64,000 nt of DNA from Polytrichum commune (lineage: Eukaryota > Streptophyta > Polytrichopsida > Polytrichales > Polytrichaceae), in the NCBI GenBank assembly GCA_950295325.1, contig OX485809.1, positions 1,676,001 through 1,740,000 on the forward strand. Reading direction: 5' to 3'. How positions within the stretch are numbered: the stretch's first letter is position 1; each line of letters begins with the position of its first letter. The notes under the pieces are model-generated. The model searched no databases. It was not told the origin of the DNA and saw only the letters and a program-made list of their open reading frames with translations. Positions 22,925 through 33,899 of this stretch are shown one piece after another. The position numbers and the translations under genes were made by a program.

Positions 22925-23250
22925 ATAGGGTAGATGTGCCTAAATCCAACGTATCGATAATCCAAACACTTACATTTGAAGTGTTATGTGAGTAGGTGTG
23001 GATCTAAGAGAGGCCACCAAAAAGAGAGGCATATCTAAAAAGGATTGGACTATGAATAAAATTTGCTAACCATTCTAAGATCAATAATGATCTTTACGAC
23101 GATGATTTCATGAGAACGAAAATCTTCGCTTTGGCAATGAAGAACACGTTTATATAAATTCCAAAAACTATGAGGCGAATGGGTACGGGCACAATTGAGA
23201 TTTGTTAATTATCTCACACTAATTGTGTGTTTCATATCTTGCGAGAGGAG
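22925..23250 (+). repeat. Rep-S dispersed repeat
   Basis: Contains the 'tgtggatctaag', 'ggattggactatga', 'gctaaccattctaagatcaat', 'tatataaattccaaaaacta' and 'gatttgttaattatctcaca' blocks in family order. Confidence 0.65.
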
Positions 23251-23975
23251 GGTGCAGAAATTATAAAAAGTGTCCAAGTAACAAACATCGACCTTATAGC
23301 TCCGGAAATTGACAATTGGGATGATTATCGACCACAAGGTTCTTTATCCAACACGCCACACGAAGACAAGTGGACGGCCCACGTGGATGAAACCGTTACT
23401 CATAATCATCCACTTTGTCGATTTCGGTTACCTGATTCCGAACTTCGCTTTTAACCCTAATGAATCCGGGAACCGATGGGCCCACTTTAAATATGCAACC
23501 AACTAAATTATGCATCGTGCATGGTTCAAGTGGTCCTGGTACCTCATGCGATTCCTTAACCCCCACACATTCCAAGCAACGCATTTTGGGTTGATGGATG
23601 ATCCCCCCCCCTTTCATTAACCCTCACCTAACTCATTCATCCGCAACCACAATAACTACAAACATCAAGCTAACATGGATATCTATCCACTGACACATGG
23701 GCTGTGTGATTTGGATATGATTTAGAATGTGGGAAAAAAAAGGGTGAAAGTGGAAAGTGGTCGTGTTTGCGCTGCGTTAGGAGCTCTTGTGAGGGTGTTG
23801 ACTCCCACTCCAATGCTAACATTGTATGAACATCAATGACGTTCGTTTTGATGAAAAAACAAAGTATGTTTTTTGAAGTTCATGTAACTCTAACAACATA
23901 TAAGGATTTTCCATAATGTTTTCTAAGAGATGATAAGGTATATGGATCTTCAATGATTTCCAACAGCCCTCTTCT
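23251..23975. other. Anonymous DNA
   Basis: Plus-strand frames at 23227-23454 and 23309-23506 and a minus-strand frame at 23396-23617 overlap and lack motifs. A C9 run lies at 23603-23611. No supported gene. Confidence 0.4.
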
Positions 23976-23979
23976 CATA

Positions 23980-24130
23980 GGATATGAAACATGTGATTAG
24001 TACAAAACAATTACCAAGTCCAAAGCATTCAAGGGTATACTCATTTTCCTCATAATTTCCAAAGTTTGTATGAATATCTTATTCATTATCAAAGAGAAGA
24101 TTCTCGTGTTCATTAAGTGGTCATATATAA
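23980..24130 (-). repeat. Rep-S dispersed repeat, inverted copy
   Basis: On the minus strand it reads 'gagaatcttctctttgataa', 'tgaataagatattcatacaa', 'attatgaggaaaatga' and then 'acatgtttcatatcctatga', matching the 3' half of the family. Confidence 0.65.
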
Positions 24131-25439
24131 GGTCTCACAATTATGTTGATTATTAGAGTTATTTTTTAACTCGACCGGAGTTTTAGTAGGGAGTTGGTTG
24201 TTTCGCATGCATAACTTTCCATGTTCAGTAAGTTTTGGGTGCATGCTTGGAGTCAATGTGGTGGTTTGAACGAAGGACATTCCATATTGGTTCATTGGGT
24301 ACCAAACTCATTTTGACATCTCTTGGTGCTCTAACATTTGATTGGCACCCAGGGTGCACTAACTTTATGGGCACATGTGGTGCATAAAGAAGTAGCACAT
24401 CCTCTTATATATAGTTTATATGTTTTAGAAGAGGAGAATAGAGACACAATTGGGATTAATTCCTTCGAACCTCTATTGGAGTGTCGATAGTCCTTAAGAG
24501 TTGTCGACATTGAAGGAGGACCAAGGATTGATCCTTTATAATCAAGTTCAAATATAGCATGTGAGCGCTACCGAATCTTAGAAATATTAAAATGAGGATC
24601 ATATCCCATTTTACTAATTGTATATCAATTTGAATTTGACTATAAGTCTTCCTTGGAGTGAACTTTTGTTAATCTTGTGACTCAAAATTATATATCCAAA
24701 ATCAATGGCCTTTGTATCATGTCCTACACTCATCCAATTATAGGTCAAAGAGTAGGATAGGGTGAGAATGTAAACAACGTATCGAAAGAATGTATGAGAG
24801 GGATTGGTGAGGTTGTGATATTTGTCAATTGGATGGAGAAAAGGCCACTAGAGGTGTTGTGTTGGTTGGTTGGTTCTTGAGTAATTGCTGGGAGTATTCT
24901 TAGAGCTAATGACATGCACATATTTGAATTATGGGAACAATGTTGAAATATGCATGTAGTCTATGGTCTCTAATAAGTAGCGAGTTAAATGTAACTCCTT
25001 TGAATTGAATTAAACCACATGCACTTGCATGTTGAATGGTAGCAAGGTAATTGTTTAAATTGAGAGATGATAGAAAATTAAAGTAGGGAGAGGTTCATCA
25101 CGGGGATTAGGTTGAGTGTGGGTCTGGTTGAACAATCTCCATGATTAATTGGTATTAATGTTGGGTATTAATGTTGGTATTGACTAGTCAATAGGTTGTA
25201 TGAGGGAAATTTGATTATAGATCAATTTCATGGAGTGAGCACTGGATTGTCTAGGATACATTGTGAATGATTCAATCCAAATCGATTGAACATGAGTAAT
25301 AAATAATTGTGATACAATATGATTGGACTGCATATTCTCACATGATACTAGGATTGCAATTGTTAACTTTGTTCTAATGAATGATGGACCATGAACAATA
25401 AAGTTAGTTTGAAGCATATATAGAGAGAATTCCTTGATA

Positions 25440-26100
25440 AAGATTATGGTCTTTGTGGGATTAAGAAGCTATTGACATAAGAAGGATTGGTCATAATCAT
25501 CGAGGGTTGTCATTATAGAATATATGATGTTACCTTGCGTGTAAAAATTGAGGGTTCAGTGAGAGAATTGTTCCAAGAAACCTAAACAACCATAGCCTTT
25601 CTTCTAAGTGGATATTTCATGTCGGCCAAAATTAAAGAACATTGTCACCCTTAAGTGAGAATTGTATTGCCATTTAAAGTTACATTATAAAAGGTTTGAT
25701 TAAGATGAGATAATTGACTACACCAAAGTGCCCATGACTTTGGTAAAGAGACTAAAATGGGATACTTTATGAAATAACATTGTCGAAGGCTATGCCTATG
25801 CTTGCGCACTGCATTAGGTCCAATTTAGATGAACACATGGCCAAACTATTGACTAGGTAAGTAGACCGAGGTGTGTGATAGTCACAAATGCACGTAGTAT
25901 TGAAGTCGAGAGACCTCCCACACACTTTGTTTGTATAAATGAATAAATTGTTAGCTTAAATCGTAATACATTTGAAATAGACCTATGATTATCTTGATCG
26001 AACTTATATGAAACACCTAATTGATACAAGAATCACCATTTACGTCTTCCCTAAGTATTTTCTTGGGTTTTTGTTTTATCCAAGAGCTAAACTACAATCA
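25440..26100 (+). repeat. Second, decayed copy of the gypsy leader, opposite orientation
   Basis: Reading this strand against the minus strand of 13560-14060 gives matching blocks: 'aagtgcccatgactttggta' against 'aagcgcccttggcttcggta', 'tgcctatgcttgcgcactgc' against 'tgcctatgcttgtgcaccgc', 'ggtccaatt', 'ggtgtgtga.agtcac', and 'gtcttccctaa'. It shows the gypsy family has more than one copy here. No gag or pol is seen beside it. Confidence 0.6.
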
Positions 26101-26750
26101 TTGTTGGAATTCATCAAGATCAAGTGAAATTAGATTCTAGAATTAAATGAACAAACTTGAGAAGATAAATAACGTAGAAGAATGTGAGGGAAATTCTTTG
26201 ACCAAGTAATTCGAAAACAAGAGGATGTAAGTCCCAAACCATGTAAGTGGTAGGGTAGGTGAGAAATCACTTAAGCTTCAATTGCAGCTGGAGACAATCG
26301 AGAGACACATACCTAGTTCATCCTAGAAACACATAACCTTATCACAAAGATTTTAGGGAACATAAACTAATAAAATTTGATGGATCTCATTCTAGGGTTT
26401 ATATAAAGAGACTTGGGAAACCATTCAATTAAAATGAATACTTACCTCTTGTGTTTCAATCAAGTGTCAAGGAAGACCAAGGGACTAGTTTAAATACTTA
26501 AAGTTGGAAATAATGTTGGAAAACTAAGTGCTATAGTTTGGGGGAAAAACTATAGAACTTTGAGGAGTTCAAAGTATACTTGGAAGAGGTTGCTTCTCTT
26601 CACATATAAAAATTAGGGATACCATTCGCTTATAAACAAGTTACGTATATAGCAATTGAAGATAGCTCCTGAATCTAAGGTGTGACATTCATGCAACCAG
26701 TCAAGCAGCGGGTTACACCATCAAAGATTGAGAGACCCTCTTAACTTGGG
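26100..26750. other. Probable continuation of the decayed gypsy leader
   Basis: AT-rich and without reading frames. It follows the matched part at 25440-26100 but no longer aligns convincingly with the first copy. Confidence 0.35.
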
Positions 26751-27045
26751 AGGCGACCTCAACAATCGTAACTTCATATCAAACGCTTGAGGTATAATGC
26801 TAGCACACCAATGTCAGTGGAAGGAGTGAGTTAGATCGCAACTTCAAAGTGGACTTCAGGTCTAAAGCATGCACACTAACATTGTTGGATTGCAACTTCA
26901 GAGTGAGCTTGAGGTTTGATGCATGCAAACCAATGTTGCTAGGAAGGAATGAATTGGATTGCAACTTTGGAGGGAGCTTGAGATTGGAGTGGGAGGAGGG
27001 AGTTGGATTGCATCTTGACGGTTGGTGCGTGCACACTTAGCACTA

Positions 27046-27686
27046 TAGTAATCTCCCGCTTAAGTACGCACCCATCTAAATACACATCCCGGTTCAGTGC
27101 GCAGCTTTTTTGACAAAACGTAGGGTTCATACTCTATTGTTTGAACATGTCATGCATAGTCATTTGCTGCGAATGCATGATTTTTTTACGCTTGACATTC
27201 AATGTCAGTTTGTTAACGTTTCGCTGAAACGTCTCAAACAATCGTTGTAGTTCATCATACATTTGTTCAGCTTCCGTTTGAATAGCGGAGCAAAGCAATT
27301 GGTCGTCGATGTCGAGGACAGTGTTGTGTAGAGCTTCAAAGCCTTTGAAGTCGGTAGCACTTTCAAATTTAGCAAATGTCTCGATAGGTTGGATTTCATT
27401 GCAAAATGTTCTCCCAATTGTCCCCGAGTTTCTGGATGACGCTTTCACTGACTTCATACTCCCGTCCCAGCGCCCACTTCCTCAACGCGTTCAACTTGCT
27501 CAACTTTGCAATGATTCCACATCATTGGGCTTCGGTCAAGCCGGTTGCCTCAGGTTTCATCCGTTTCCCATTGCAAATCATCGAATCAGAGGGTCTAGAA
27601 AGTGATATGAGTAAAGTACGCACCTACCAACTAAGTGCGCACCAACGGCTCCGGTTCAAAGTGCGTACTTAAGCAAGAGAACACTT
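27046..27686. mobile_element. pogo/Tigger-type element inserted in the minisatellite
   Basis: Both ends carry inverted copies of a 26-bp terminus containing GCTTAAGTACGCAC exactly. TA lies at each boundary (27044-27045 and 27687-27688), the target choice of Tc1/mariner/pogo elements. Comparison with intact minisatellite units ('agcaatattgtgg') confirms a TA insertion site. Subterminal 'ccggttca' and 'gtgcgcac' words recur. The interior holds a minus-strand transposase-like C-terminus only, so this is an internally deleted derivative of 641 bp. Confidence 0.75.
27134..27457 (-). pseudogene. Probable pogo/Tigger transposase C-terminal fragment
   Basis: An open frame of 107 residues. From about residue 28 on it looks protein-like: FKGFEALHNTVLDIDDQLL and then an amphipathic helix EAEQMYDELQRLFETFQRN. 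It ends QQMTMHDMF, which fits a PCNA-binding pattern of the type Q-x-x-(I/L/M)-x-x-(F/Y/M)-(F/Y). A PIP-like C-terminus is known for pogo transposase, and the terminal repeats and TA target agree. An overlapping frame in another phase upstream suggests a frameshift near 27420. The DNA-binding and DDE domains are absent. Confidence 0.5.
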
Positions 27687-28249
27687 TATTGTAGAGGAGT
27701 GAATCGGATCACAACTTTGGAGCGAGCTTGAGGATTGATTCATGCACGTTGACACTATTGTGGAAGGATGAGTTGGATTGCAACTTCGGAGCGAGCTTGA
27801 GGGTCGATTTGTGCACACTAGTGATGTTGTGGAGGAGGGAGTTGGATGGCAACTTCGGTGTGAACTCAAGATGAAATGCTAGCACACCGGTGTGAGTGGG
27901 AGGGTGGAGTTGGAACACAGCTTTGGAGTGAGGTTGATGGTTGATTTGTGCACACTAGCAATATTGTGGAGGAGGGAGTTGGATCACAACTTCAGAGTGA
28001 GCTTCAGGTTTGCCAAGGTTCAAGCCATCCTCTCCATAAGTCAAGTGCATTATCTTTGACCATGGTGGACATTTTTGTTGTGAGCACTAGGTTCAATTCA
28101 AGACATATCCACACCCTAATCTTTGGGTCGAGTTTGGATGTGGAATTTGCCACATGAAGGGCTATCATAATAGTCACATTGTCACGTGGCATGGAAAGAT
28201 TGCATTTGAATGTCCCACCTAAAAAACTAGCGATTTTTTCCATTTTTGC

Positions 28250-28400
28250 TTTTTGCGCTTAAGAGTTTAATCTTGTACATTTGGGGTTTATAATATGTCG
28301 TTGGAAGGGTTGCCAAAATTCTTAATTTTTCTCAATGTGTATTAAGGATCAGACTTGTGCATTTAGGGATTTGAATATGCCACCCAAAGGGCTGTCGAAT
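28250..28400 (+). repeat. Short diverged tandem duplication
   Basis: 'aatcttgtacatttggggtt', 'tataatatgtcgttggaagg' and 'gttgcc' recur about 100 bp later in altered form ('gacttgtgcatttagggatt', 'tgaatatgccacccaaaggg', 'ctgtcg'). Two diverged units, non-coding. Confidence 0.5.
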
Positions 28401-29570
28401 TCCATAAGAGTACCATTCTTTGGGTTTTTGTGTGTGCATGTAGGTTCATGTTCCCTTTGTGTTTAAGAATTATTGCTTTGGATGGTATCTTGGTTCGGGT
28501 TTTAGGCATCGTACTTATTTGTGCTTTGTTGTTGTCTTGCATTGTGATACACCCTGAGACATCAAACAACTCTATTCTACACTCCAAGTTGAGTGCCTAT
28601 GAAACACAACAACCAATGTGCATGTGCACCTCCGACAAGTCTAAATGTACTTTTCTCTCACCACCAGCCCCAACCGCAATATTTGCGGAATTGCTCATGC
28701 ACCTAGTCCTAAATCTCAAGTGCAAATCTATTGACAAATCTATGAAGCGTAAACGACTTAGATCCGTCTCTTTGCTTCTATGCACTACTTGCAGTCTGCA
28801 TCTCCAGTCACACCAACACTAAACCCAGCCGCACCACATGGCATGGAGCAAATTCTCAAGCACACAAGGAGCACTTCGCATGGAGGCGGAACGAAGAGAA
28901 AAGCAACCACTAAGAGAAGGTAGGTCTTGGCCAATGGACGTACTCATCTAGGATCCATGACAATATTTGTTCACTTACACATAAGAAGTGTCATATGAAA
29001 AGTTACCATATTGACATAAAACACCATATGAGACTAAATATCACATTTAGTGTACTTCTATTATTTGGGTAAAAAATGATACTCTCGGTTAAAACTCATA
29101 ACAACATGTAACTCCAAATGATAACCCCCACTAAGTAGACCAAGACCCAAAAAGTGTAGGCAACAATACCACGCTGTTTGGAAGGAAAAAACCACCCTCT
29201 CTCCACCAAATACCACCGTTATGAATGAGCACAGGCAGGCAGGCACCTTTGCTACTTTGCTGTTTTCTAACTTGTTATACACACTTAGAATATCATAATC
29301 GTAGTGGCCATTGGTTGATGGGCATGCGATTTTTGTCCCCATTTTGCCCACTCCAACAACACTTCAACAACATTAACTAAATGTCCCCTAGTAGGCTCCC
29401 TCCCCACCCATGAGCCTAAGTTAGAGTACTAGCTCCGGACATAGTAGTAGAGGCCACATGAGTAGGGGCCAAGTTAGCTGCCATCATGGCTCCCTATAAC
29501 TCACACCACTTTCAACACTCATCACTCATGGTCATGTCAGTGTTTTGTGTTTATATATATATATATTTTT
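28400..29570. other. Anonymous DNA, no gene recognised
   Basis: A 130-codon plus-strand frame (28430-28822) is the longest here but has no motif or homolog I recognise. The left part encodes a hydrophobic stretch that could be chance. A TA dinucleotide run lies at about 29553-29566. Confidence 0.4.
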
Positions 29571-29580
29571 ACTTTTTTTT

Positions 29581-29642
29581 GGGGGGGGGGGGAGGAAGGG
29601 AGTGTTGTGAGGTCAAATTGCATCAAAAATAGTCCCCCCCCC
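29581..29642. repeat. G12 ... C9 homopolymer pair
   Basis: A run of 12 G (29581-29592) and a run of 9 C (29634-29642) are only about 40 bp apart and could form a hairpin. No target duplication was found, unlike the G-run elements at 33544 and 47743. Confidence 0.6.
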
Positions 29643-29723
29643 TTTTAGAATCAAGACTTGGAAAAGGGGTGAAAGGAGGGTCCAAGATGCCATGGGGCTA
29701 GATTACATCTTCATCCGGTTGGG

Positions 29724-30019
29724 CCCCGCCCCTCCCATGCCTCCTTCGCTACTTGGTTTTATTGTCTGCACTTGTGTGGGAACTCTGCCTCGTTGGGAAC
29801 CAATGTGACAATACCTGGTCACTTAAGCCATTAAGCTCCTTTGACATGTCAAGGAACTCCATCAATTAACTTGGGTATATTGAAAGTGATGCCAACTTGA
29901 ATATTTGTAATTTTGTCTAGGTATTGTCACGTTGGTTCCCAATAGGGAAGAGTTCCCAGGTAGGTGCAGGCAGGATGACCGGGCAATGAATGAGGCGTGG
30001 GAGGGGGGGGGGGGGGGGG
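29724..30019. mobile_element. Foldback/MITE element with arms of about 95 bp and a G17 end
   Basis: The left arm (29724-29815) and the inverted right arm (29925-30019) share 'cctcccatgcct', 'tgtgggaactct', 'ttgggaaccaa' and 'gtgacaatacct' in order. The outermost part is C-rich on the left (CCCCGCCCCTCCC) and G17 on the right (30003-30019). Short unique DNA joins the arms. No target duplication is clear. Confidence 0.7.
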
Positions 30020-30768
30020 CAAGTCGAACACATGTGTGATTTAGCCCGGGGCTTCAAGAACATAACATTCAAGCAAGATGATGGCGATGTTTTGATAGTA
30101 TTTCATTTAGGGTTAAGCTCTAGTTTCCTTCTTCGCACTTGGTAGTCTTATATCATGGAGTTTTGGACATGCTCCAATGCTAGTTCCTCTACGGATTTGG
30201 ACAAAGAAATCCTTTTGGAGTTGGAAGCGGATATGTTTTGATTGTAAAAGTTGTTGGCACTAAAATTTCAATCTTTTGCCATGTATTTCTTTATTTTTGT
30301 GGTATTTTATATGTACCACTTAGGTACTTTTATGACGTTATCTCAAAAGTTACATTACATGTAATAATGTTTCACACACCTAGAACACCCTATATTATAT
30401 ATAATTAGTTTACAAATTTTACCCACAATTATTATATCAAACCCTAAATATTAATCCCACATAGTTCTTACGTTTCTTTTTGCCAGTGCCCTCCCCAAGC
30501 CTCCCATTACACGTACATAGAAGGTCCCTTCAAACTCGTTGATCTAAGTGAATCTCCACAACAATTTAGCCAATTTATGATTGAAACCTCCTCAAATGAA
30601 CTTCAAGTTTTCCTTTATTGAGCCTATGGTGGCCAATAACCTCTCAAGTCTACATCAGAACCACAAATTTGGAATCCACGTTAACATGTCAGAGTATGTT
30701 GGAAATGGGTGTTTACTAGAAGTCAAGGTACTCCCAATGCAACAATTCGCTTGGGGAGCGAATGCCAA
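30020..30768. other. Anonymous AT-rich DNA
   Basis: An 80-codon frame (30581-30823) overlaps the next element and has no motif. Nothing else seen. Confidence 0.4.
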
Positions 30769-31134
30769 AGCTACACTATATAGTCCTATTAGTGTGGGTG
30801 GGGAATTAGTGTGGAACAATTAGTGTGGACCACACTACTTTTCTAGTCAAAGCTGAAATTAACGTGGGTCCGATACCCAGGGTCTTTCCACAAGTCTTCA
30901 TCAAGTCTTCCGACCAACACATTAAACATGAGTTATAGGACAAAAGTAGCACAAATAAAATAATCACCCACACTGATTTTCTAGAAAATAATTATTGAGG
31001 CCCACGCTAATTTTAACTAGAAATGTAGGGTGGGTTGAAAATTAATGTGGTCCACATTAATTCTCATTATGAAAATTAGCATGGGCTCTAGAAATTTCAT
31101 GTGGCCCACATTAATAGGATTATTTAGTGTAGCT
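30769..31134. mobile_element. MITE with AGCTACACT ends
   Basis: The left end AGCTACACTATATAGTCC and the inverted right end AGCTACACTAAATAATCC continue with TATTARTGTGGG, about 33 bp with a few mismatches. The interior repeats 'taatgtggnccacattaat'-like palindromes several times. It is 366 bp with no coding. A target duplication is not clear. Confidence 0.7.
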
Positions 31135-31333
31135 CGTGAGATAAAAACATTAGAACATATTTGGAAGAAGAAGTAAAGAAGAAGCGGGGAAGGATTGAAT
31201 TTTGAGGTGGCCATGGAGCTTGATAGTGCAAAATTGTTGTAATCTTGTCCAATGACAAACATCATGTTTTGGATTATAAGTGTGTTGGAAAGGGAACATT
31301 CCAAAGTAATTGGCAAGGGGACCCTCAAACAAC

Positions 31334-31662
31334 CACTAGTAGCAAAATATGCCAAAAAGAACTGCAACCAAAATCGGTTGCGGTTCTTTTGACCAACCTA
31401 ATTTGTAGTCATTACACGACTAGATATTTGTTTTTTTGGTTTAGTGATTGAATTTTTAAACATTTATGAGCGTGTAATATACCGTTGGAAAGGTCTTGAA
31501 AATAAATTTCTAACAGTATATTACTCGCTCAAAATTTTAAAATTGCAGTCGCACAACGCAAATGAAAAATGTGTAGTTGTTTAATGACTACATATCAAGC
31601 TGGTCAAAAGAACCGCAACCAATTTTGGCTGTGGTTTTTTTGGGCATAGGTTTCTACCAGTG
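31334..31662. mobile_element. CACTA (En/Spm-type) non-autonomous element with AAC duplication
   Basis: Ends are CACTAGTAG... and its complement ...CTACCAGTG. AAC flanks both sides (31331-31333 and 31663-31665), the 3-bp duplication of CACTA transposons. The inverted arms extend about 80 bp. Each arm contains a smaller inverted pair built on 'gaaccgcaacc', as is usual for subterminal transposase-binding arrays in this superfamily. It is 329 bp with no transposase. Confidence 0.85.
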
Positions 31663-31777
31663 AACCCACTAGCACTTGCCCTTAGACACCGCAAATTTGA
31701 CCCAAACTCAACATACTACTCACTACTTGTCTAGGAAACAATGTATGACAAGTGAGCATGTCACAAGGCTTGATTAT

Positions 31778-32017
31778 TCATTTCTTATTGTCACCTGTAA
31801 AATGCTTATAGGTCCTAACATTATGATCCCACTCAACACGCTTGGCATAAGGATCAATATCATAACATAATCCATCTTGGGTGGAGATATTAAAATCATT
31901 AAGATCTTTGTATTTCCTCATTAAGTAATATCTCCTCTCAAGATCTACCACAACAATGTGCAGTTGCTTGAAGGTTGTCTTTATGTGAGGAACTTTGCGA
32001 CTAGTTTCAACGTCCAA
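31778..32017 (-). CDS. Unrecognised coding-like fragment
   Basis: A 79-codon frame, open upstream to near the left end of the next transposon. Its composition (many charged residues, DLERRYYLMRKYKDLNDFN) is more protein-like than other frames nearby. No family is recognised. It may be a piece of a transposon protein cut by the insertion at 32043. Confidence 0.3.
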   Translation of the reverse strand: MDVETSRKVPHIKTTFKQLHIVVVDLERRYYLMRKYKDLNDFNISTQDGLCYDIDPYAKRVEWDHNVRTYKHFTGDNKK

Positions 32018-32042
32018 CTCAATGCAACATGGAAATTTGTAA

Positions 32043-32988
32043 TACCGTAGTTTACTAGCAGGTTAGGCAACTTGCTGCCTAATATTTAATTAAAGTTCAA
32101 AAAGTAGGTTCGGCATCTTAAAATAGTATATTCATATTTTCGGCAATTTTCTCTTTTAATTTTTAAAAATTTGGATTACATTCATTTTTAATTTTCTATT
32201 TCAACTTATATCTTGTACATCTCTCTTGCATTGAATGACAAGTAAGATGTGAGTGAAGAGCTGAGAATGCCCTGTGCTTTATGCAAGTAGAGTGGAGTTG
32301 TGTTCAACAATGCATATGGGATATGTAAACTTTGAGGTGAAGCACCTAGTTAGACGTCATTTTTATAACACGCATAACTTTTGCATAGAGTCTTCAAATG
32401 ACATAAAATTTGTTGGAGGTGAAATATTACTTGATTTCTAAACTTTTCTTAGACCAACAAAATTCCAAAAAAGTTGATCTTCTATGCACAAATGAGCTCC
32501 AAAAGACTGTTATGAACGCATTTTAATTTTTTGATCTTTACACGGCTGCAATGTTTTGTCCATATCTTTTGCATAAAGACTTATTTTGACACAAAACTTG
32601 TTGGAGGTGGAAGAAGGATTGATTTCTCAACTTTTGTTAGTTGGACAAAATTCTATAAAACTTCATCTTCTATGCTCAATTGGACTCCAAAAAGTTGTGT
32701 ACAACACATTTGAAAAGCCTCGCCTAGAGTCTTGCTACTTCTTAACCCATATTCTTTGTGGACTAATGTACGTGAGCTTGATTACAAAAGGAGCACCTTC
32801 TCTCCTTCAAAATTCACATATGCTTCCACTGTAAGTAAACTCTAGTGAGAAGTAAAAATTTCTTACTTTTAGGCAATTTTGAAAAATAATTAATTTTATA
32901 TTCGGCAAAAAATGCCAATAATATTCCAAAAGTTTAGGCATCTATTTTTAGAATTATTTTGTGCCGAACCAGCTATTAAACTACGGTA
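32043..32988. mobile_element. TIR element with TACCGTAGTTTA ends
   Basis: The left end TACCGTAGTTTACTAGCAGG and the inverted right end TACCGTAGTTTAATAGCTGG continue with TTMGGCA, about 28 bp with three or four mismatches. TA at each edge suggests a TA target. The 946-bp interior contains a diverged direct duplication of about 185 bp (about 32370-32540 and 32558-32725) with shared 'cttttgcataaagact' and 'acttgttggaggtg' words. No coding region is intact. Confidence 0.7.
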
Positions 32989-32999
32989 TACATGCATAT

Positions 33000-33540
33000 G
33001 CTCATTCTAAACGTTAATCTTATTGAAACCCTCTCCACCTAACCGTTCCACATGCTTGTAGCCTCGATTTGGACCGTCCAATAAAAGTCAGTGTATGTCA
33101 AAAGGTCCTTCATTGCATCGTCTACAAGGGTTCAATCCAACTCGGAGTATGAATTCCAATCAACTTGTGGATCCTTATATGGACTCGTTATGAGCATTGG
33201 ACGAGCTAGCACAATCCATATTGGACCTGCCAGCATAGCACAATCCATGTCACTATATACCATTACATTAACCTTCTATGTAGTACAAGCCAACACGCTC
33301 ATCGGAAATGTAGACACCCACTTTGGGTGGGTAGTAATGGATGTTGCTCTCCAACAAATCAACCTCCCCTTCACCATAAAGAGAATCTTTAAGAGTTACC
33401 CTAAGCAACTCTAAATCCTTAACATTGAGATACATAAAACTTTATATAAACATGTAGTGTGGAATGCACCGAATTGAAGAGTGGAAAGCAATGTTTAAGC
33501 TTTCTCATTGCCATCATATAAAACCATAGCAAGGACCTCC
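33000..33540. other. Anonymous DNA with one open frame
   Basis: A 107-codon plus-strand frame at 33091-33414 has no motif I recognise. I do not call it a gene. Confidence 0.35.
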
Positions 33541-33543
33541 AAT

Positions 33544-33883
33544 CTCGGGGGGGGGGGGGTAGTCATTGGTTGGAGTAGCACTATACGTGCGAACAAATGA
33601 TAGGGTATTTTAAAAACATGGGGGCAAAATTTTATAATTGGACTTAAGAGTAATATAGGGTATCAAAAATGGCACTGGACATCTTTAAAGTACTATAGGG
33701 TATGGAATAATAGGGAATTTGGAATTATAAGTAATGCAAGCCATTTTTCTATTAACCCAAAGTAGAATTTTACATAATGATAGCATGTGAAAAAAAAAAT
33801 TGAAAGTAATACCCCCCTATAAAATAGTGGTTGTTCGCACCTATATCCTTAACTTTCTAACACACTGCCCCCCCCCCCCCGAG
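33544..33883 (+). mobile_element. G-run-ended DNA element, copy A, with 8-bp target duplication
   Basis: Ends are CTC followed by G13 on the left (33547-33559) and C13 followed by GAG on the right (33868-33880, GAG at 33881-33883), an inverted repeat made mostly of a homopolymer. CCTCCAAT flanks both sides exactly (33536-33543 and 33884-33891). A subterminal inverted pair ATATACGTGCGAACAA / ATATAGGTGCGAACAA lies inside each end. It is 340 bp with no coding. Copy B at 47743-48083 is about 96% identical by eye. The 8-bp duplication suggests a hAT-type transposase. Confidence 0.9.
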
Positions 33884-33899
33884 CCTCCAATCCTTAAAC

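Larger units (their letters stand above)
26755..28030 (+). repeat. Diverged minisatellite, about 10 units, split by a transposon
   Basis: Units resemble 'gagttggattgcaacttcgg', 'agcgagcttgaggttgattt' and 'gtgcacactagcaatattgt' joined together. Unit starts are near 26755, 26829, 26883, 26951, 27001, 27698, 27771, 27840, 27908 and 27977. Full units are 68-73 bp; some in the left part are shorter. A Tigger-type element (27046-27686) sits between the fifth and sixth unit. The array is G-rich on the plus strand and has no long frame. Confidence 0.8.

Noticed and set aside
28430-28822. 130-codon plus-strand frame with a hydrophobic start
   Set aside because: No recognisable domain, low-complexity composition, and an overlapping frame on the other strand. 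Not enough to call a gene.
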